Shown: positions 1 through 8,621 of the stretch, in pieces
How the letters are laid out: the number at the start of each line of letters is the position of its first letter
How positions within the stretch are numbered: position 1 is the stretch's first letter
Assembly (NCBI RefSeq): GCF_947490415.1
Contig: NZ_CANLGX010000001.1
Coordinates: forward strand, 62,001 to 126,000
DNA: 64,000 nucleotides
Reading direction: 5' to 3'
Source of the DNA: an uncultured Eudoraea sp.
GTDB taxonomy: Bacteria > Bacteroidota > Bacteroidia > Flavobacteriales > Flavobacteriaceae
The notes under the pieces: generated by a model
What the model saw: only the letters and a program-made list of their open reading frames with translations
The model's database searches: none
What the model was told of the DNA's origin: nothing
Translations under genes and position numbers: made by a program

Positions 1-484
1 TCAAATAGAAAAAATGAAAAAGCTAGGAGTGTCTGCAAGTTTCTTGATTGGCCATGTGCATTATTGGGGCACTTTTATGCGAGACAGCGTCTTTGGCCCA
101 GAAAAAGTTCAACTCTTAGATCGTTGTGCCAGTGTTGAGCAGGCAGGTATTAACTTTACTTTACAGTCAGATTTTGCTGTAGTTAAACCCGATATGCTTA
201 AGATGGTGGAAATTGCCGTAGTTAGAAACACATTTAAAGAACCAGATTACATATTGGCGCCTCAAGAACGTATCTCTGTAGAGGCTGCGATCCGTGCCAT
301 CACAAGTGCAGCGGCATGGCAGTTAATGAATGAAGATAAAATTGGCAGTCTTGAAGTTGGAAAATATGCCGATATGGTGATCTTAGAAAATGACCCGCGA
401 AAAGTTGATCCAACCCATATTTCAGAGATCGCTGTATTAGAAACGTGGCTGAATGGTAAGAGAGTGTATAAAAAACCTCATTAA
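1..484 (+). CDS. Amidohydrolase family 3 protein, C-terminal part (cut by window edge)
   Basis: The frame is open from the first bases of the window, so the gene starts upstream; the first visible methionine at 14 is internal. The sequence matches the C-terminal third of YtcJ-like amidohydrolases (Amidohydro_3). It has the GHVHYWG segment, the TLQSD metal-site aspartate region, and the closing GSLEVGKYADMVIL block that forms the small beta domain. Such enzymes hydrolyse C-N bonds in cyclic or acyl amides with a metal centre; the substrate cannot be told. It is the last gene of a cassette whose recombination site starts about 10 bases after the stop codon. Confidence 0.85.
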   Translation, partial: QIEKMKKLGVSASFLIGHVHYWGTFMRDSVFGPEKVQLLDRCASVEQAGINFTLQSDFAVVKPDMLKMVEIAVVRNTFKEPDYILAPQERISVEAAIRAITSAAAWQLMNEDKIGSLEVGKYADMVILENDPRKVDPTHISEIAVLETWLNGKRVYKKPH

Positions 485-492
485 AAAACTGT

Positions 493-544
493 TGCCAACA
501 ATGTATAAAGCGCATTAAAACGCGCCTTATACTAACCGTTGGCA
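493..544 (+). repeat. attC site 1 (short loop)
   Basis: Outer boxes TGCCAAC (493-499) and GTTGGCA (538-544) pair fully. The inner stem GTATAAAGCGC / GCGCCTTATAC encloses a 5-base loop. The next cassette begins at the TT at 539. Confidence 0.85.
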
Positions 545-604
545 ATCATTTGAGTTACTCAGAATGAAAGTTGGACAAGCCGCCAATTACATATAAAAAA
601 CTAT

Positions 605-1270
605 ATGAAGTATTTTTTAGAAGCAATTAAAAACTATGCCGTTTTCCAAGGCAGAGCTAGTAGAAATGAATTTTGGATGTTCGCACTATTTGGACTCTTA
701 ATTATCCCTGTGGGGTTAAGATTCCTTTTTGGTGATTGGCTTGAAATTATTTTCCTTACTAGTTATAGTCTTTTCATACTCATTCCCACCTTAGCGATTA
801 TGACAAGAAGAATACGCGATACCGGAAAAAATGGATCATTAGTACTTCTTGCTTTAATACCCTTTTTTGGATTTTTGATTATTTTAATTTTATGTCTTCA
901 GGAGAGTTATAATAATGAGAATGAGCTTGAACCTGGTTTTGTAGACAACAACAAACTTGAACCCAATCAGTCCGAAAATCTAAATTTATATTCTAAGACC
1001 GATCAATTAGATCAGACATCCCTTGCCAAAAAGGAAAATATGACACCTCAAGAGGCAAGCAAAAATGAAGGTTGTGGATGCGCATTAGCCTCTGGCGGTC
1101 TATTTTTTGGCGCCCTGACCGGCGGAATTATTGGATATATTATTGGTGATTCTCAGGCTAAACCAGGGGAAGCTATATTGGCTATTTTATATTTAATAAT
1201 AGGAATACCAATTGGAGCAATTATAGGAATGGTAGTTGGGGGTATTTTGGGAAATAAAAAAAAGAGTTGA
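605..1270 (+). CDS. DUF805 family membrane protein with glycine-rich C-terminus
   Basis: Predicted 221-residue inner-membrane protein. The first 110 residues match DUF805: an opening FLEAIKNYAVFQGRASRNEFW motif split around GRASR, then three hydrophobic segments with a TRRIRDTGKNG loop. A polar linker of about 50 residues follows. The last 70 residues start with a GCGCA motif and hold two glycine-rich hydrophobic stretches that resemble a glycine zipper. The function of DUF805 proteins is not established. It is the only gene of cassette 539-1449. Its ATG lies 66 bases from the cassette border, so any promoter must sit in that short leader. Confidence 0.8.
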   Translation: MKYFLEAIKNYAVFQGRASRNEFWMFALFGLLIIPVGLRFLFGDWLEIIFLTSYSLFILIPTLAIMTRRIRDTGKNGSLVLLALIPFFGFLIILILCLQESYNNENELEPGFVDNNKLEPNQSENLNLYSKTDQLDQTSLAKKENMTPQEASKNEGCGCALASGGLFFGALTGGIIGYIIGDSQAKPGEAILAILYLIIGIPIGAIIGMVVGGILGNKKKS

Positions 1271-1288
1271 TGAATTTTTATTTCTGAG

Positions 1289-1381
1289 AATGGCTTCATG
1301 TATAAAGGAACTCCTACTTTTACTATTTGGTACGATCTCTGAAACTATGGATGCCGAGGTAATGGCTGATATTTCAGAATA
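1289..1381 (+). pseudogene. Possible gene remnant between DUF805 and attC site 2
   Basis: Two overlapping frames read like pieces of one protein end: one ends in KGTPTFTIWYDL, the other continues as ISETMDAEVMADISE before a stop. A single frameshift would join them. No start or family is recognisable, so this is only a candidate remnant. Confidence 0.2.
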
Positions 1382-1403
1382 GAAAAAAAATTAAAATAAC
1401 TAT

Positions 1404-1455
1404 TGCCAACAAGATATATAAGCCATTAAGACGGCTCATATACTAACCGTTGTAA
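1404..1455 (+). repeat. attC site 2 (short loop, non-matching outer boxes)
   Basis: R'' TGCCAAC (1404-1410) and R' GTTGTAA (1449-1455) agree only in AAC/GTT. R'' instead complements the start of its own cassette at 539 (TTGGCAAT). R' complements the far end of the next cassette near 3135. The inner stem is TATATAAGCC / GGCTCATATA. Confidence 0.88.
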
Positions 1456-1491
1456 CCAATAATAAGAGAATAAGAAAAAATAAGATAAATA

Positions 1492-3126
1492 ATGAAAAAA
1501 ACAAATTTAATTTTAATTGTAACGGCATTAATTACACTTGTGAGCTGTAATGAAAATACGAATTCAAATGAATCACAAACTAAACAAACAGTTGAGAATT
1601 TTGATGAAATTTTATCAAAATTCAAAACAGAAATTCCAACCAAAATTTTAACTCCAGACCATATTGATTCTCGTATTGGTGATTTAGAATTTTATGATGG
1701 AATACCAACTGATGTGACATTAGAGAAGGTGTATGAAAACCTCGATTTTATTAGAGGTATTGATGTCTTTTTAAACTTTATTCCGGCAACTTCAATTGAA
1801 GGGATGCGTTTAGGTATGCTTGAACTTGGACTTGACGATTATAACAAAGTGGTTGTAATGGAAGATCTAATGGATGCTAAATCATTATTTCTAACTGGTA
1901 ATGCGAGTACGGTTTATGCTTCTGCAATTTTCGATTTAGAACGAGATGGAGCCACTGTAGTTGAAGTGCCTGGAGGTGCTGGTCCAGGTACAGTCAATGA
2001 TGCTTTTTTCAGATTTGTAGTCGATATGGGAGCACCTGGTCCTGATGCAAAAAAAGGTGGAATGTATATCATTCTCCCTCCCGATTATAATGGTGATTTA
2101 AAACCAACCTTGAATGGTATGCAGCACAGAGATAAGGATAGACGTGTAAATGTAATGGTTGGTGGAATAAACAAAAAAGTTTGGATTGCTCAATCTAGAA
2201 GCTATTCTAACTGGTTGATATTAAGAGGTTTTTTGGTTGATGGTAAACCAGATGCAGCAACAAAAATGTGGAAAGAAGGATTGAAAATTTATCCTTTAAA
2301 AGATGCTAACAATCCAAAGAAAATGGAATTCATTAATGGTTCAGGAAAAGTCTTTAATACTATACATGCTAATAATTATGAGTTCTACGAAGAATTATGG
2401 TCTGTTATCCAAAAAGAACCAATAAGTTTTATTGACCCAGAACTAAGAGGTCAAGCATCATCAATAGGAATCATAAAGGGTAAGCCTTTTGAACCGAGCG
2501 AGCGTTTGAAAAAAACATTAAAAGATGCTATTACCGTTGGAAATACAACTGCGAGAAGTATTGGTTTTGCACCTCGTGATAAAAATGCATACCTATATGA
2601 AGGTAAACAATGGTACACAGGTTTTGTAGGTAAAGATTACCAATGGTTAGATGGCGATGGGAATCAAGGTAGAAATATGGATGCACGTACTCTATTTTTC
2701 TATACTGCTACTGTAAACACCCCTGCCATGGCATTAGAAATTGAAGGAGTAGGTTCTAATTATGCATTTGGAGGAAAAGATAAAGAAGGGAAGATACTTT
2801 ACGGTGAGAAAAATTATAAATTAAACATGCCAGCAAATGTTCCTGCTAAAGATTTCTGGTCTATTGTGGTATATGATCCACAAACGAGGTCTATGCTTCA
2901 AACCGACCAAGATTATCCAAATATAAACAGTCAAAAAGACCCGATTGTTTACAACGAAGATGGTTCGGTTGACCTTTATTTTGGACCAACAGCTCCAGAA
3001 GGGAAAGAAGCTAATTGGATTCAAACGGTACCAGGAAAAGCTTGGTTTGTTTTATTCCGTACCTATGGTCCATTAGAACCTTGGTTTAATAAAACTTGGC
3101 AATTGAATGATTTTGAGAGAATATAA
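1492..3126 (+). CDS. DUF1254/DUF1214 family lipoprotein
   Basis: Predicted 544-residue protein. It starts with a lipoprotein signal (hydrophobic segment then LVSC), so it is probably anchored to the outer or inner membrane facing the periplasm. After a polar linker the middle matches DUF1254 (FYDGIPTDVTLEKVYENLDFIRG region). The C-terminal 110 residues match DUF1214, with FWSIVVYDPQTRSML and a closing WF-rich block. These domains are common together, and their biochemical role is not known. It is the sole gene of cassette 1450-3260. The ATG lies 42 bases after the border and is preceded by a purine-rich stretch. Confidence 0.85.
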   Translation: MKKTNLILIVTALITLVSCNENTNSNESQTKQTVENFDEILSKFKTEIPTKILTPDHIDSRIGDLEFYDGIPTDVTLEKVYENLDFIRGIDVFLNFIPATSIEGMRLGMLELGLDDYNKVVVMEDLMDAKSLFLTGNASTVYASAIFDLERDGATVVEVPGGAGPGTVNDAFFRFVVDMGAPGPDAKKGGMYIILPPDYNGDLKPTLNGMQHRDKDRRVNVMVGGINKKVWIAQSRSYSNWLILRGFLVDGKPDAATKMWKEGLKIYPLKDANNPKKMEFINGSGKVFNTIHANNYEFYEELWSVIQKEPISFIDPELRGQASSIGIIKGKPFEPSERLKKTLKDAITVGNTTARSIGFAPRDKNAYLYEGKQWYTGFVGKDYQWLDGDGNQGRNMDARTLFFYTATVNTPAMALEIEGVGSNYAFGGKDKEGKILYGEKNYKLNMPANVPAKDFWSIVVYDPQTRSMLQTDQDYPNINSQKDPIVYNEDGSVDLYFGPTAPEGKEANWIQTVPGKAWFVLFRTYGPLEPWFNKTWQLNDFERI

Positions 3127-3136
3127 TAATTACTGG

Positions 3137-3266
3137 TTACAACAAAGGCTATACGTAATTTGGGTAATCTGCTAATATTTAAGTTTTAAGCATTAAATAT
3201 AATTAGTGTTAAATTAAAAATTGATAGTTTCAAAATCCCAAACTACGCATAGCCAAACCGTTAGCA
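3137..3266 (+). repeat. attC site 3 (long loop)
   Basis: R'' TTACAAC (3137-3143) and R' GTTAGCA (3260-3266). The nine bases before C3143 complement the start of their own cassette at 1450. The inner stem GGCTATACGTA.../...TACGCATAGCC extends into ATTTGGG/CCCAAAC. Confidence 0.87.
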
Positions 3267-3336
3267 AACATTTAGCAAAGTCAAGTAACACTTTCCTGTT
3301 TTGAACGTCATTCTTCTTTAACTTATTCCAATAAAT

Positions 3337-4890
3337 TTGAAAAAGAAACTATTTAAAATCCTTGCTGTAATATTTCTTCCAGTAGTAGTAATTATTATAA
3401 CAGCTATTTTGTGGCCAATGCCAAAAATAGAACTATCTATTAAGCACGATGTAGTTTTCATAAAATCTATCAATGTTATTGATGTGAAATCTGGTGATAT
3501 TTTGGAGAATCGGGATATACTCATAAAAAACAATAGGATTAGTGCCATTGACACTGCTGGTGTATTAAAAGTAAATTCAATTGCCTTAATTATTAATGGC
3601 TCTAATAAATACTTAATACCTGGTTTATGGGATATGCATACACATTCAAATCAACATTCAGAATGGCTTCATCATCCACTATACATCGCTAATGGTGTAA
3701 CAGGTGTTCGCGATATGTCGGGTCAACTTAATGAAAGAGATAGTTATTGGGTTGGTAGTAATGAACGTTTAAATTGGAATTCAGAATTAAATAGTAATAA
3801 AAGAATAACCCCTAGATATGTTCTGCAAAGTAGTTACCAAATTGACGGTGCTTCTTCTGTTCCTGATAAGTTCCCCGAATTTTTTAAGCTTGAGAAGGAC
3901 GAACATGTTGATTCTCTTTTAAGTTTTTATAAAAACAAAAAAGTAGATTTTATTAAAGTATATCAACAAATAAAACCCAATATGTACAAAAGGTTGGCTT
4001 TAGCTGCACCAAAATATGGATTACATCTTGCAGGCCATAAACCAATGTTTACTAGTCTTGAAGAGGCAGTTGTATTGGGGCAGAGAAGTTTTGAACACGG
4101 ACGCATTTTTATGTTTGAGGCTTTTCCTAAAGCAGATAGTTTGCGAAATCCCAAAAACTGGAAAGCCTTCTTTTCAAAATCAAAAAAATCAATGGTTAAA
4201 GATTTTAATCCAAAAACAGCGATTAAATTAATGACGTTAATGAAAGACAATAATGCATATTGGACACCGACACTTCAAACCCTCAAATTCGAGGCATATG
4301 CTCATAAATCCGCATTTATAGACAATCCTAATTTAAAGTATGTTACTTCTATACGAAAAAACTTATGGTGGGGAATAGATGTAAGAAATAATAAGAAAAA
4401 GAATTTATCTGAAGAAGGGAATGGATTGAGTTCGGATTTTTACAATGCGGTAAAAAAACAAATTAAAATGGCCAATGATATCGGTGTCCCGATTATGACG
4501 GGAACAGATGTAACAGATTCCTATACTTTTGCAGGTTTTAGCCTGCATGATGAATTGGAAGATCTAACAAAAAGCGGTTTATCAAATCTCGAGGCTTTAC
4601 AATGTGCTACTATTGTTCCAGCAAGATTTGTTGGAAAAGAGAAAGGTTATGGAACAATAGAAAATGGTAAAATTGCAGATTTAATTATTTTAAATAAAAA
4701 TCCTTTAGAAAATATAACCCATTCAAAAACAATCGATGGTGTTATTATGAATGGAATTTATTATGATTCGGATAAATTAAATAAACTAAAAAAATTTACA
4801 CAGTCGATTTCTTCAAGTTTTCATATGAACGTCAAAGGTTTTTATAGGCTCTTAAGTAGTCCTCTGATTAGAGTCCAGTTTGCGGATTAA
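3337..4890 (+). CDS. Membrane-anchored amidohydrolase (imidazolonepropionase/prolidase-like)
   Basis: Predicted 517-residue protein. An N-terminal hydrophobic segment (about residues 5-25) anchors it outside the cytoplasm. The amidohydrolase fold follows: DMHTHSN gives the HxH metal ligands, HLAGHKP a further histidine pair, MTGTDVTDS the catalytic aspartate region, and GTIENGKIADLIIL the terminal beta domain. Such proteins cleave amide or peptide bonds with one or two metals; the substrate is unknown. The start is TTG at 3337 because no ATG precedes the signal anchor in frame. It is the only gene of cassette 3261-4972, with the attC site following the stop within ten bases. Confidence 0.82.
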   Translation: MKKKLFKILAVIFLPVVVIIITAILWPMPKIELSIKHDVVFIKSINVIDVKSGDILENRDILIKNNRISAIDTAGVLKVNSIALIINGSNKYLIPGLWDMHTHSNQHSEWLHHPLYIANGVTGVRDMSGQLNERDSYWVGSNERLNWNSELNSNKRITPRYVLQSSYQIDGASSVPDKFPEFFKLEKDEHVDSLLSFYKNKKVDFIKVYQQIKPNMYKRLALAAPKYGLHLAGHKPMFTSLEEAVVLGQRSFEHGRIFMFEAFPKADSLRNPKNWKAFFSKSKKSMVKDFNPKTAIKLMTLMKDNNAYWTPTLQTLKFEAYAHKSAFIDNPNLKYVTSIRKNLWWGIDVRNNKKKNLSEEGNGLSSDFYNAVKKQIKMANDIGVPIMTGTDVTDSYTFAGFSLHDELEDLTKSGLSNLEALQCATIVPARFVGKEKGYGTIENGKIADLIILNKNPLENITHSKTIDGVIMNGIYYDSDKLNKLKKFTQSISSSFHMNVKGFYRLLSSPLIRVQFAD

Positions 4891-4896
4891 AACGTT

Positions 4897-4978
4897 TGCT
4901 AACACCGTGTATATCTCATTGCGGTGGAAAAAACCGTTGAACATTTTCTGAAACGAGCCATGCACAAGACCGTTGGCA
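4897..4978 (+). repeat. attC site 4
   Basis: R'' TGCTAAC (4897-4903) and R' GTTGGCA (4972-4978) do not match beyond the core. The bases ahead of R'' (GTTTGCTAA) complement the start of their own cassette at 3261 (TTAGCAAAC). The inner arms are GTGTATATCTC and GAGCCATGCAC. Confidence 0.87.
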
Positions 4979-5047
4979 GCAATTACCTATTTTTAGAACA
5001 ATGTTTGTATTAAATAAGCAAAAGCAATTTTAATTAAAATCAAATAT

Positions 5048-5791
5048 ATGAAAACAGTAAAAAATTACTCAACTATTACATTAATGCTAATAGTACTTTT
5101 CAGTTTGACATCTAACAGCGCTAAAGCGCAATTAAGAACGCCTAGTTCGGTAGGAAAATATGAAAAAGGCACAGTAACTCTTGAAAATGGGGAAGAGACT
5201 AGTGGATATATATTTATGGATATGATGAATCCTCAAGAATTTCAAAAAAGGGTTAACCTTATTGACGAGAAAACCTATACGGCTTTCAGTGAAGGGGAAA
5301 ATACAGATAAAGACGTTGTTGTGTATGATGCCAACGACTTGCAAAGTTTTACACTTGAAAACGGTAAAAAATTCAAAAAGGCAAGATATGTCAATCTATT
5401 TGCTAAAAGAAAACAAGACAAGATTCCTAAAAATCTTATGCTAGAAGTTGTTACTGAAGGAAAGATTACCGTTTATAAAAAGTATCACCACACCCAAGGT
5501 ATAGTTTCTCCCTACTTACCTGACCGCACTAAAGTTAATGATGCTGAATATGTCGAATGGCAGGAAAACAACTTTGAGATTCTTTCCCAGAAAGAAGGAG
5601 AGGAGGCTAAAAATATGTCTACAATCAATTTAAAGTCTCTTGTAGGTGATAATAAAACCGTTTTAACTAATTATGCTAAAGACAAATATGGTTTTAGAAC
5701 CTTTTTTACTAAAGGACCCGTCTTTGAATCCAGCTTCCAACTAGATGCTTTAGAGGCATTCACTAAAATGGTAGAAGATTATAATAAATAA
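5048..5791 (+). CDS. Secreted protein of unknown function
   Basis: Predicted 247-residue protein with a standard signal peptide (hydrophobic core at about 10-22, cleavage after AKAQ), so it is exported. The rest is hydrophilic, rich in Lys, Glu and Asn. It contains a segment GTVTLENGEETSGYIF that resembles the small beta motifs seen in Bacteroidetes proteins of unknown role. I recognise no family. It is the sole gene of cassette 4973-6045. The ATG is 75 bases from the cassette border with an AT-rich leader that could hold a promoter. Confidence 0.65.
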   Translation: MKTVKNYSTITLMLIVLFSLTSNSAKAQLRTPSSVGKYEKGTVTLENGEETSGYIFMDMMNPQEFQKRVNLIDEKTYTAFSEGENTDKDVVVYDANDLQSFTLENGKKFKKARYVNLFAKRKQDKIPKNLMLEVVTEGKITVYKKYHHTQGIVSPYLPDRTKVNDAEYVEWQENNFEILSQKEGEEAKNMSTINLKSLVGDNKTVLTNYAKDKYGFRTFFTKGPVFESSFQLDALEAFTKMVEDYNK

Positions 5792-5820
5792 CAATAATTA
5801 GAATTTATTGCACTATTAGT

Positions 5821-5857
5821 AGAGACAACCATTAAAGGTCGTCTCTAATTGTTTTAT
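5821..5857 (+). terminator. Possible terminator hairpin after the secreted protein gene
   Basis: AGAGACAACC (5821-5830) pairs with GGTCGTCTCT (5837-5846) with one mismatch, and a short T-rich tail follows. In the 327-base gap 5792-6118 the only other structure is attC site 5; nothing coding is visible. Confidence 0.4.
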
Positions 5858-5982
5858 AAAAACAAGAAGTTATATAAATCAGATTAACCTACCTTATACC
5901 ATTTCCTTAATGAGCTTACTGTGAGGTTTTATATTCTTTGAATACATTAACTATACCATTGATTAATATGGATAAAAAAAGC

Positions 5983-6051
5983 CGCTAACAATAACTAAGA
6001 TCCATATTTGCTCGTGCCTCTCAAAAACGTGTCTTAGCAAATCCGTTAGGT
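5983..6051 (+). repeat. attC site 5
   Basis: R'' CGCTAAC (5983-5989) and R' GTTAGGT (6045-6051). R'' is a diverged match (two transitions) to the start of its own cassette at 4973. The inner arms are ACTAAGA and TCTTAGC. Confidence 0.72.
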
Positions 6052-6118
6052 TTCATCAAAGAAAAAATGGAATGTAGTCTCCCACATTCCGCCTAATAGT
6101 TTTCAGTATAATTGCCAT

Positions 6119-6490
6119 TTAGTTCCTCTCAAAACCGAAAACGGCAGGAGCAAAAGTAGCGTTAAGTCCCATTCCAGTTGCTGCTTGTTTCATTTCATCA
6201 GGCACGTTTCCGCAGAACAGAAATTCACCTGGAGTGGCAATTTGTAGTAAGTTCTCAAAATGCCCTGCAGCAGTTGTCCCCAGGTGAAACCCTACTGCAC
6301 CTGCATCCGCAAATACATCCAATAGGATCAGCCTGGAGGAGGTTTCGTCAAAGTAGCATTGCACTTTCAACGCACCCGGCTCGTTGGCATTCATTTGCTC
6401 CGTCACTTCGGTGTAGATTGCTTTTAATTCTTCTGATTTTCCTTCATTGGCAGTCCATGAATACACTACCATTACTTCTTGATTTTCCAT
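6119..6490 (-). CDS. Small antibiotic-biosynthesis-monooxygenase-like (dimeric alpha/beta barrel) protein
   Basis: Predicted 123-residue cytosolic protein from an ATG at 6490; a longer frame exists upstream but begins in the promoter region. The pattern of a first strand with MVVYSW, a helix with EELKAIYTEVTEQM, and LKVQCYFDETSSRLILLDVFADAGAVGFHLGT fits the ABM / dimeric alpha-beta barrel fold used by small monooxygenases and quinol-binding stress enzymes. Its substrate is unknown. It is one of only two minus-strand genes in the array. It is divergent from a GlxA-type regulator in the same cassette, which probably controls it. Confidence 0.68.
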   Translation of the reverse strand: MENQEVMVVYSWTANEGKSEELKAIYTEVTEQMNANEPGALKVQCYFDETSSRLILLDVFADAGAVGFHLGTTAAGHFENLLQIATPGEFLFCGNVPDEMKQAATGMGLNATFAPAVFGFERN

Positions 6491-6621
6491 ATTTTCCAAT
6501 TTTAATTGTTTTATTAAAAGATTACAGGACAAATGTAGTGTCGTATTTATACCTTTAAAAGGGCTATTTACGACTATTTAGAGTGTTGTTTTCGACACTG
6601 GTTTATTTTACCTTTGTCAGC
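6491..6621. promoter_or_regulatory. Divergent promoter region with candidate operator half-sites
   Basis: A TAnnTTTG-type -7 box faces each gene: TACCTTTG at 6609-6616 on + and TACATTTG at 6537-6530 on minus. Between them lie GTCGTA (6540-6545), TACGAC (6569-6574) and CGACAC (6593-6598), a set of inverted half-sites that the adjacent AraC-family protein could bind. The + box is only 5 bases from the ATG, so that message would be nearly leaderless. Confidence 0.4.
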
Positions 6622-7614
6622 ATGAAACACATTAGCATTCTTGTTCCAGTCGGAAACAGTATCGTTGATACCATTATTGCGCCTTACAACATGTTTAAGA
6701 TGGCGAATGCCTATCATCAGAAGTTAAATGGAATACCAGAACCACTTTTCACAATTGATCTTGTGAGCGCTAAGGGAGAACCAGTAACGTATCAAAAGCT
6801 TTTCACTATAACACCCACAGCAAGTATTGCTACCATTCAAAAAACGGATCTAATTATAATCTCTCCCATCAGTGGCGATCTGGAAAAGGCCACAGAAGCG
6901 AATAGAGAATTGGTAGACTGGATAAAAAAGCAACGGATAGAACATCATTCAGAGTTAGCCAGCCTATGTAAAGGCGCTTTTCTTTTGGCTGAAACCGGAC
7001 TGGTGAATGGTAAAAACTGCGCAACACACTGGACGGCTCACAACCTGTTCCAACAGAAATACCCGAAAGTAAACCTTATCTCAGAAAATATAATTTGTGA
7101 GGATAACGGAATTTACTCCAGCGGAGGGGCCTACTCCATTCTCAACTTCACACTCTATTTGATAGAACGATATTTTGGGAGAGAAACAGCGATATGGACA
7201 TCCAAAATATCCGAAATTGATTTTGACCGAGTTAGTCAGAGTCAGTTCATCATATTTAGTGGACAAAAGGAGCACACCGATGAAGAGATTAAAGCAGCTC
7301 AAGAGTTTATTGAAGAACATTACGCTGATAAACTCAATGTGGAATCCATCGCTCAAAATGTGAATCTAAATGTAAGAAGCTTTTTAAGACGGTTCAAAAA
7401 AGCAACGTCCAATACACCTCTTGAGTATATCCAGCGCGTAAGGGTGGAAGCGGCAAAACGGAAGCTTGAATCTACCACCGAAACCATACTAGAGGTGATG
7501 TTTGGTATTGGCTACAATGATGAAAAAGCATTCCGAAATACGTTCAAAAAACACTCAGGTCTATCACCTAAAGAATATCAAATAAAATACAATAGAGAAA
7601 TGGCTTATGCATAA
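6622..7614 (+). CDS. GlxA-type AraC family transcriptional regulator (DJ-1/PfpI domain plus HTH)
   Basis: Predicted 330-residue regulator from the ATG at 6622 (MKHISILVPVGNSI); an upstream in-frame start lies within the promoter. The N-terminal 180 residues form a DJ-1/PfpI-like domain with the nucleophile-elbow motif SLCKGAFLLAE and the following ATHW. The C-terminal 100 residues carry the two helix-turn-helix motifs of AraC/XylS (VNLNVRSFLRRFKKATSNTPLEYIQ and IGYNDEKAFRNTFKKHSGLSPKEYQ, each shown in part). It probably activates the divergent ABM-like gene in response to a small ligand. Both genes share cassette 6046-7707, so the regulator travels with its target. Confidence 0.9.
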   Translation: MKHISILVPVGNSIVDTIIAPYNMFKMANAYHQKLNGIPEPLFTIDLVSAKGEPVTYQKLFTITPTASIATIQKTDLIIISPISGDLEKATEANRELVDWIKKQRIEHHSELASLCKGAFLLAETGLVNGKNCATHWTAHNLFQQKYPKVNLISENIICEDNGIYSSGGAYSILNFTLYLIERYFGRETAIWTSKISEIDFDRVSQSQFIIFSGQKEHTDEEIKAAQEFIEEHYADKLNVESIAQNVNLNVRSFLRRFKKATSNTPLEYIQRVRVEAAKRKLESTTETILEVMFGIGYNDEKAFRNTFKKHSGLSPKEYQIKYNREMAYA

Positions 7615-7629
7615 ATTTGAAAAAACGAA

Positions 7630-7713
7630 ACCTAACAATGTATAAAAGTCATTAACACCTATGCTGAAGCTTCGGCGTAAGCATAAAACGACCGCTTATA
7701 CGGAACGTTGTGT
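7630..7713 (+). repeat. attC site 6
   Basis: R'' ACCTAAC (7630-7636) with R' GTTGTGT (7707-7713). GAAACCTAA before C7636 is the exact complement of the cassette start at 6046 (TTAGGTTTC). The loop carries its own hairpin TGCTGAAGCTTCGGCG. The inner arms are GTATAA and TTATAC. Confidence 0.87.
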
Positions 7714-7754
7714 TTAATGTGTGAAACACACCTAACTAGAATTATTAATTAACC

Positions 7755-8321
7755 ATGAATAGTAAAACACTTTTAATAAAGCACTTGATTTTGCTTTTAA
7801 TCTTAATAAGTATTAGCGGATGTTCAAACAAGAAAACTGAATTCCAAGATTCTATTACGAATACGGAAGATGCGATGAACTATCTCAGAAATTTAGAAGG
7901 AGAATGGATAGCGACACTTGAGAACGACAATAGTCATTATGGCTTTGAATACATTCTAAGTGCAAGAGATAATGTAATTATTGAGAGATTAAGAACAGAT
8001 ATACCAACAGAAATGTTAACGGTTTATAACGTTGAACATAATACATTAAAAGCAAGTCATTACTGTCAATTACAAAATCAACCTAAGCTTATTGCTGTTA
8101 ATTCAGGTGGAGGAGATATTAATCTATTATGCACTGGAGAAGTTGGTAATACATCCAATCATGATGAATTTCATATGCATGGTTATCATATACTTAATAC
8201 TGATACTGGTTATATAGTATGGATGGATATGTATAAAGACGGTGAAATAATCATGAACAACAGATATGAACTATTTAGAGTTGATTCTGAAAAAGGCCGA
8301 GAATTGATTAGTTTGAAATAA
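7755..8321 (+). CDS. Lipoprotein of unknown function
   Basis: Predicted 188-residue lipoprotein: a long hydrophobic signal followed by the lipobox ISGC at residues 20-23. The mature part has NLEGEWIATLEND and alternating strands that recall small beta-barrel lipid-binding folds (calycin-like), but no family is certain. It is the only gene of cassette 7708-8430 and starts 47 bases after the border. Confidence 0.7.
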   Translation: MNSKTLLIKHLILLLILISISGCSNKKTEFQDSITNTEDAMNYLRNLEGEWIATLENDNSHYGFEYILSARDNVIIERLRTDIPTEMLTVYNVEHNTLKASHYCQLQNQPKLIAVNSGGGDINLLCTGEVGNTSNHDEFHMHGYHILNTDTGYIVWMDMYKDGEIIMNNRYELFRVDSEKGRELISLK

Positions 8322-8329
8322 AACACTAA

Positions 8330-8436
8330 ACATGACAATGGATATAAGTAATTGCTTGTTCCCGCCTACTTCTGAATATCCTCGCGGTCCCGATAGTTAT
8401 CGGGACGCGCAACTACTCATAGCCGAGACGTTGGCA
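8330..8436 (+). repeat. attC site 7 (diverged, long loop with shared palindrome)
   Basis: R'' is degenerate (ACATGAC, 8330-8336; TAAACATGAC against TAAACACAAC expected). R' is GTTGGCA (8430-8436). The loop contains GTCCCGATAGTTATCGGGAC, the same palindrome found in sites 16 to 18. Confidence 0.65.
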
Positions 8437-8621
8437 CCTATTTGTGGATAAAAAGAATTTAATCACCGAATCGTTCATTTTTCAATTAGCTGTCATTATA
8501 AAACTACAAGTAATTAGTATTTGAAATAAGATAACACCCTCTGAAATGGGAGAAGTAAAATGCTGTACGACATCCACAGAAAAATATTTATCTTACATGG
8601 ATATAAAGTTATCTTCATGTC

